The notes beneath the pieces were generated by a model. The model saw only the letters and a program-made list of their open reading frames with translations. It was not told the origin of the DNA and searched no databases. This document shows positions 59,683 to 64,000 of a DNA stretch of 64,000 nt, piece after piece. The position numbers and the translations under genes are program-made. Source of the stretch: Lachnospiraceae bacterium (lineage in GTDB: Bacteria; Bacillota_A; Clostridia; Lachnospirales; Lachnospiraceae). Location of the stretch: positions 40,780-104,779 of the forward strand of contig QXWX01000012.1 in assembly GCA_009911175.1 (NCBI GenBank), in the 5' to 3' direction. Every line of letters begins with the position of its first letter. Position 1 is the first letter of the stretch.

Positions 59683-62391
59683 GTGTTCAAAAAATGGCTT
59701 CAAATCATCTTTGACCATAGGATCAGCCTGCAGGAGCGTATGTTTCGTGTGGTTACAGGCGTCAGCATGATCGCATTGATCTTTATACTGCCGATGGGCA
59801 GAACTTTCATGAACTGGCTGCTGCTTGCAGTCAGCCTTGCTGCTATATTTATGATCACGAAGGTCAGTATTCAAAAGGAACGTATTATTACAGGGGCTAC
59901 TGCCATTGCGGTCCTGCTTCTTCTGCTGTTCCCGGTGAGTTTTTTCACGGCAGGCGGGTTCTACAGCGGAATGCCGGAATGGTTTGTGCTCTGCTTTATT
60001 TATATCAGCATTACCCAGACAGGAAGGCGGAAGGCTGTTTTTTTCGTGCTCTGTACAGCCGAGACATTGCTCTGCTATTATATATCCTTTTACTTTCCGA
60101 AACTTGTGGCGCGGAATACGCCGAGACATTCTTTCTTTGACTCTGCAAATTCTGTAATCATGGTGGGATTGCTGACCAGTGTGCTTCTGATGTTTTTGAA
60201 CAGACTCTATGAAGAAGAGAACAAATTGGCCAAGGAGCAGAAGAAGGAGATTGAAGAATTGAACAGGGCGGAAAATCATTTCTTCTCCAGTATGAGCCAT
60301 GAGATTCGTACGCCCATCAACTCCATCATCGGGTTAAACGAGATCATCCTACGGGGGGACATCCCAGAGGATGTTGCGGAGAACGCAAGAAATATCCAGG
60401 GAGCCAGCAAATTGCTGCTTACACTGATCAACGATATCCTGGATCTGTCCAAAATTAAATCCGGAAAAATGGAGATCATCAATGATTCCTATGAAACCGG
60501 AGAGTTGTTTTCGGAAATCGTCAATATGATCTGGATCAAGGCTAAGGAAAAAGGGCTGGAATTTCGCCTCCATGTGGATTCTTCGATTCCAAGCATGCTC
60601 TGCGGCGACGCGGTGCGTATCAAGCAGATCCTGATCAACCTACTGAACAATGCCATAAAGTATACCACTGAGGGTTCTATCAGTCTTTCCGTCCGGTGTG
60701 AGCGTCTGGGACTGAATCGGGTGCGCGTCTGGTATTCCGTGGAGGACACCGGACAGGGGGTTAAAAAGGAAAATATTCCTTATATCTTTAATGCGTTCCG
60801 AAGGGTGGATGAAGAAAAAAACCGACACATCGAAGGGACCGGGCTGGGGCTCAGCATTGTACAGCAGCTGGTAGAGCTGATGGACGGCGAGATCAGTGTC
60901 AACAGCGTCTATACCAAGGGTTCCAAGTTCGTTGTCATGCTGGAGCAGGATATCATAGATGATAAGGAACTGGGGACATTTACACTGGCTTCCCGTATGA
61001 AGGTTCATGAGGGGGTGCAGTACAGGCAGAGCTTCGAGGCGCCGGATGCCCACATTCTTGTGGTAGATGACAATGATATGAACCTGGTCGTGGTGCGTAA
61101 GCTGCTATCCGCAACGAAGATCCAGATTGATACGGCGTCAAGCGGCGAAGAATGTCTGACGCGGACTCTGGAACAGCATTATGACGGAATCCTGATGGAC
61201 CACCTGATGCCGGAGATGGACGGAATTGAGTGCTTTCACTCGCTGCGTACCCAGCCGGGCGGATTATGCCAGGATGTACCCGTGATCGCGCTGACCGCTA
61301 ATGCGGGCAGTGACAATCAGCTGCTTTACCGGAAGGAGGGCTTCAGCGGATATCTGGCGAAGCCGGTCAGCGGCGCGCTGCTGGAAGCGGCGGTTATGAG
61401 CATCCTGCCGAAGGAACTGGTAAAGCTGACGGAGGAATCCGGCCAGTCCGAGATTGGAAAGGACGTCCTGATCTTTGAGCATGCGAAACGGCTTTCACTT
61501 ATGATCACAACGGACAGTGTATGCGACCTTCCCCAATCTCTAAAGGAAAAGTTTCATCTATCCGTGTGTCCATACTATATCTGCACGGACGAGGGGCGGT
61601 TCTTGGATGAGCTGGAATTGAAGCCGGATGAATTGCTGATGCACATTTCGGAGGGGTGGAGCGGTTACTCTCAGGCTCCTGAGGTCGAAGACTATGAGCG
61701 TTTCTTTGCAGATAAGCTGACCGAGGCACAGAATGTGATCCATATCACCATGGCAAAGCATGTCAGCGAGGGCTACAACAATGCGGTGGAAGCGGCGAAA
61801 TCCTTTGAAAATGTTACGGTGATTGATTCCGGGCATCTGTCCAGCAGTCTTGGGCTGATCGTACTGTTTGCCGTATCAATGGCGGAGAAACATGCTTCGA
61901 AGACAGAGATCGTGGAAGGCGTGAAGCGGCTCAGGAATCATATTTCCTCTGCGTTTGTCATTAACAGCACACATATGATGTGCCAGTCGGGGCGGATATC
62001 CAAACGGATCCAGGTCATTTGCGATGCGCTGCTGCTGCATCCACTCATCGTGCTGCGGAAGAGCCGGATGGTGGTCATCGGCATGGCAATGGGAGATTTT
62101 ACGCATGTTGCGAAAAGCTATGTCCGAAGGGTTTTCATAGACTCCAGAAACATCGACCGGAGCATCCTGTTCATTACCTATGCAGGCATGGATGAAAAGA
62201 AGCTGGAATATGTCCAGGAACTGGTGCGGCAGTACTGTCCTTTCGAACGGGTTTACGTGCAGAAGGCGTCTTCCGCAATCGCCAGCAACTGCGGACCGGG
62301 GTCCTTCGGGCTGCTGTTTATGAGGAAGAATGAGGCAGTGATCTCATTTGCGCAGGCAGACAGGGCGGAAGAGAAAGAGGTACTCGGATAA
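59683..62391 (+). CDS. Hybrid histidine kinase - receiver - DegV fusion
   Basis: 902 residues from GTG 59683 behind TTTAGGAGGAAATACC. About six membrane helices (20-180); dimerisation helix with H206 (SSMSHEIRTPINSIIG); HATPase with NNAIKYTTEGSISL and EGTGLGLSIVQQLVELMD; receiver with D506 (DGILMDHLMPEMDGIE). From residue 607 to the end comes a complete DegV domain: LMITTDSVCDLPQSLKEKFH, then HITMAKHVSEGYNNAVEAA, VIDSGHLSSSLGLIV and INSTHMMCQSGRISK. DegV/FakB proteins bind a fatty acid for phosphorylation by FakA. Linking it to a kinase suggests lipid sensing or phospho-dependent lipid binding; that is inference. There is no Hpt domain, unlike its neighbour. Confidence 0.92.
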   Translation: MFKKWLQIIFDHRISLQERMFRVVTGVSMIALIFILPMGRTFMNWLLLAVSLAAIFMITKVSIQKERIITGATAIAVLLLLLFPVSFFTAGGFYSGMPEWFVLCFIYISITQTGRRKAVFFVLCTAETLLCYYISFYFPKLVARNTPRHSFFDSANSVIMVGLLTSVLLMFLNRLYEEENKLAKEQKKEIEELNRAENHFFSSMSHEIRTPINSIIGLNEIILRGDIPEDVAENARNIQGASKLLLTLINDILDLSKIKSGKMEIINDSYETGELFSEIVNMIWIKAKEKGLEFRLHVDSSIPSMLCGDAVRIKQILINLLNNAIKYTTEGSISLSVRCERLGLNRVRVWYSVEDTGQGVKKENIPYIFNAFRRVDEEKNRHIEGTGLGLSIVQQLVELMDGEISVNSVYTKGSKFVVMLEQDIIDDKELGTFTLASRMKVHEGVQYRQSFEAPDAHILVVDDNDMNLVVVRKLLSATKIQIDTASSGEECLTRTLEQHYDGILMDHLMPEMDGIECFHSLRTQPGGLCQDVPVIALTANAGSDNQLLYRKEGFSGYLAKPVSGALLEAAVMSILPKELVKLTEESGQSEIGKDVLIFEHAKRLSLMITTDSVCDLPQSLKEKFHLSVCPYYICTDEGRFLDELELKPDELLMHISEGWSGYSQAPEVEDYERFFADKLTEAQNVIHITMAKHVSEGYNNAVEAAKSFENVTVIDSGHLSSSLGLIVLFAVSMAEKHASKTEIVEGVKRLRNHISSAFVINSTHMMCQSGRISKRIQVICDALLLHPLIVLRKSRMVVIGMAMGDFTHVAKSYVRRVFIDSRNIDRSILFITYAGMDEKKLEYVQELVRQYCPFERVYVQKASSAIASNCGPGSFGLLFMRKNEAVISFAQADRAEEKEVLG

Positions 62392-62417
62392 TATATGGCT
62401 GCGGAGAGTCATATGGA

Positions 62418-62572
62418 TTGAAACAAAGAATTTACAAAAACTTGAAGCAGAATGTAAGAAATTAATTCCGGACGAATATATGCCTAAGATGTGCTATGAA
62501 GAAGATATGAACCCACATTATCTGCGGGGGATGTATGAAAAAGCAATGGAGACAGGAGGAAAATGGTGGTAA
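62418..62572 (+). pseudogene. Short coding remnant of unknown origin
   Basis: The frame reading IETKNLQKLEAECKKLIPDE, then YMPKMCYEEDMNPHYLRGMY and EKAMETGGKWW to TAA looks like protein sequence but has no start codon with a ribosome site at its head; the first in-frame ATG is late. It may be the C-terminal end of a lost gene or a small peptide with an unusual start. I do not recognise the family. Confidence 0.35.
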
Positions 62573-62609
62573 CAGAAAAGAAAAAGATGCGAAAAGCGGA
62601 GGAAGGATT

Positions 62610-63755
62610 ATGATATACAGGGAACTTGGAAAGACAGGCTTAATGGTCAGCGAGATCGGGCTCGGCGGAGAATGGCTGGAGCGTCATAATACGGAAGAAG
62701 TAAAAGCGGTAATTGATGTGTGTGAAGAGGAAGGGATCAATATTCTGGACTGCTGGATGTCCGAACCGAATGTCCGGTCTAATATCGGATCGGCGATAAA
62801 AGGAAAACGTAACCGGTGGATCATCCAGGGGCATATTGGTTCTATTTGGGAAAATGGACAATATGTCAGAACCAGAAATCTGAAAAAAGTAAAACCGGCT
62901 TTTGAAGACCTGTTGGCACGGCTGCAGACGGACTATATTGATTTGGGAATGATCCATTTTATTGATAATACAGAAGAATTTGATCATGTAATGAATGGAG
63001 AGTTTATAGAGTATGTGCGGCAATTAAAGAAAGAAGGAAAGATCCGCCATATCGGAATGAGTTCCCATAATCCGGAGATTGCTAAAATGGCGGCCTGCCA
63101 TGGTGAGATTGAAATGATCTTATTCAGTATCAACCCGGCTTTTGATCTGCTGCCGCCTGTTACGGATCTGGAACAATATTTTACAGATCAATACGATGAA
63201 AAACTGAGCGGAATCGCGCCGGAGCGGGAAGAATTATATAAGATCTGTGAACAGAACGGCGTAGGGATTACGGTTATGAAAGGGTATGCGGGGGGACGTC
63301 TGTTCCAGAAACAGACATCCCCTTTTGGAGTGGCTCTGACACCGGTACAATGCATTCATTACGCGCTGACCCGGCCGGCAGTAGCGGCAATTATGGCGGG
63401 GTTTGACAATCCGCGGCATGTATATGAGGCTGTGGCATATGAGACCGCTACCAGTGAGGAAAAAGATTATGCAAGTGTCCTGGCATCGGCTCCGCGACAT
63501 GCGTTTTCTACAGGACAATGTACTTATTGCGGGCATTGTGCGCCATGCCCTGCCAGGATTGACATTGCTATGGTAAATAAGTTATATGATCTTGCATTGA
63601 TGTCAGACGCGGTTCCGGGAACAGTCCGCGCGCATTATCAGCAGTTAAATGCAAATGCATCAGACTGTACCGGATGCAGAAGCTGTGAGGGCAGATGTCC
63701 TTTCTCTGTACCGATTGCCGAGCGGATGCAAAAAGCAAAGGAATTATTTTTATAA
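62610..63755 (+). CDS. Aldo/keto reductase with C-terminal 4Fe-4S domain
   Basis: 381 residues from ATG 62610 behind GCGGAGGAAGG. The aldo/keto reductase barrel opens MIYRELGKTGLMVSEIGLGG and includes LQTDYIDLGMIHFIDNTEEF and KEGKIRHIGMSSHNPEIAKM. Catalytic Asp/Tyr/Lys positions are not all obvious: the usual YxxxxxE step is replaced around NILDCWMSEPNVRSNIG, so redox chemistry may differ. The last about 60 residues hold Cys clusters CTYCGHCAPCPARIDI and CTGCRSCEGRCPFSVPI, a ferredoxin-like domain seen in the anaerobic MocA/YhdN-like group. Substrate unknown. A terminator follows. Confidence 0.9.
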   Translation: MIYRELGKTGLMVSEIGLGGEWLERHNTEEVKAVIDVCEEEGINILDCWMSEPNVRSNIGSAIKGKRNRWIIQGHIGSIWENGQYVRTRNLKKVKPAFEDLLARLQTDYIDLGMIHFIDNTEEFDHVMNGEFIEYVRQLKKEGKIRHIGMSSHNPEIAKMAACHGEIEMILFSINPAFDLLPPVTDLEQYFTDQYDEKLSGIAPEREELYKICEQNGVGITVMKGYAGGRLFQKQTSPFGVALTPVQCIHYALTRPAVAAIMAGFDNPRHVYEAVAYETATSEEKDYASVLASAPRHAFSTGQCTYCGHCAPCPARIDIAMVNKLYDLALMSDAVPGTVRAHYQQLNANASDCTGCRSCEGRCPFSVPIAERMQKAKELFL

Positions 63756-63812
63756 ATGGTAGATGCCCAAAGAGCATCCAACCGTACAGGTGGAAAATAT
63801 TCCATCTTTTTA

Positions 63813-63848
63813 GTGGTATGGCATATTTTCCATACCGCTTTTTCTTTT
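63813..63848 (+). terminator. Rho-independent terminator after the aldo/keto reductase
   Basis: GGTATGG (63815-63821), 8-base loop, CCATACC (63830-63836), then GCTTTTTCTTTT. Stem and T-run are both good. A related copy, GGTGGAAAATATTCCA, lies just upstream at 63789. Confidence 0.8.
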
Positions 63849-64000
63849 CCTCAACTCAGATTTTCTAATTTTTTCTTGCTTAATTTTGCACAAATATACC
63901 GCCCTATTTTTAGTAATATTTCCCTAACGGAAGTTTCGACATTGATACAATGGAAGAGTCCGAAACCTTTGAAATATAAGGGGTTCGGTCTCTTATGCGT
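63849..64000. other. AT-rich spacer at the window end
   Basis: No gene, repeat or RNA was recognised in this stretch. An imperfect inverted pair (GAGTCCGAAACC near 63956 and GGTTCGGTCTC near 63983) could belong to a leader continuing outside the window. Confidence 0.4.

Noticed and set aside
1..64000. CRISPR arrays, tRNA/rRNA genes, insertion sequences with transposases, prophage
   Set aside because: No regularly spaced identical repeats, cloverleaf-capable CCA-type genes, transposase or phage structural frames were seen on either strand.

Overview
The window looks like chromosome from an anaerobic, probably gut-dwelling Clostridia, most likely Lachnospiraceae. This rests on the gene set and not on any search: an oxygen-sensitive glycyl radical enzyme with its activase, VaFE/Cna-B surface protein architecture, the multiple-monosaccharide (ChvE/MmsAB) importer, a UmuC-like polymerase paired with YolD, Gram-positive LexA boxes, strong GGAGG ribosome binding sites and the tig-clpP-clpX-lon-engB order. 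No tRNA, rRNA, CRISPR, transposase or phage gene was recognised.

Layout. 1-488 is the 5' part of aroB, leaving the window on the minus strand. 897-3561 holds a small unknown gene, an XRE regulator and a LysR/YheO-type regulator pair. 3909-13898 is a catabolic cluster facing away from that pair: glycyl radical activase, glycyl radical enzyme, YkvI-type transporter, iron alcohol dehydrogenase, MalY/PatB PLP enzyme, then a TPR protein, a DUF4037 protein, a decayed EamA transporter and a DUF4125 protein. Its substrate cannot be read from the sequence; it is the best candidate for an undescribed pathway. 14170-15787 is a nitrate/taurine-type ABC importer pair without a binding protein. 15952-18119 is an ECF sigma/anti-sigma pair, and 18369-20920 a DUF4173 / XRE / DUF2975 membrane operon.

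21270-26476 is a sugar importer (chvE-mmsA-mmsB) followed by an AraR-type repressor gene broken by a +1 frameshift; a TTGTAC-A-GTACAA operator overlaps the importer's -10 box. 26556-29963 carries queH, argH and asd. 30273-34436 encodes a 1387-residue surface adhesin with a thioester domain, Cna-B domains and four VaFE repeats. 34884-38165 carries leuC, leuD and thrC, then a DJ-1 family gene. 39112-46992 is a protein quality control block: tig, clpP, clpX, lon, engB and an AI-2E family exporter.

47855-49992 is an SOS-controlled Y-family polymerase with a YolD partner. 50206-51504 is a ferredoxin-type protein. 51563-56642 is a LytTR/GHKL two-component system opposite a BceAB-like ABC transporter. 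56912-62391 holds two hybrid histidine kinases, the second fused to a C-terminal DegV (fatty-acid-binding) domain. An aldo/keto reductase with a C-terminal ferredoxin domain closes the window.

Intergenic DNA carries several repeats: a roughly 95-base element in full or partial copies at 28753, 42529, 42760 and 47797; a palindromic 62-base element at 715 and 38894; a perfect 22-base inverted repeat at 34631/34744; and long hairpins at 1501, 14052 and 56753.
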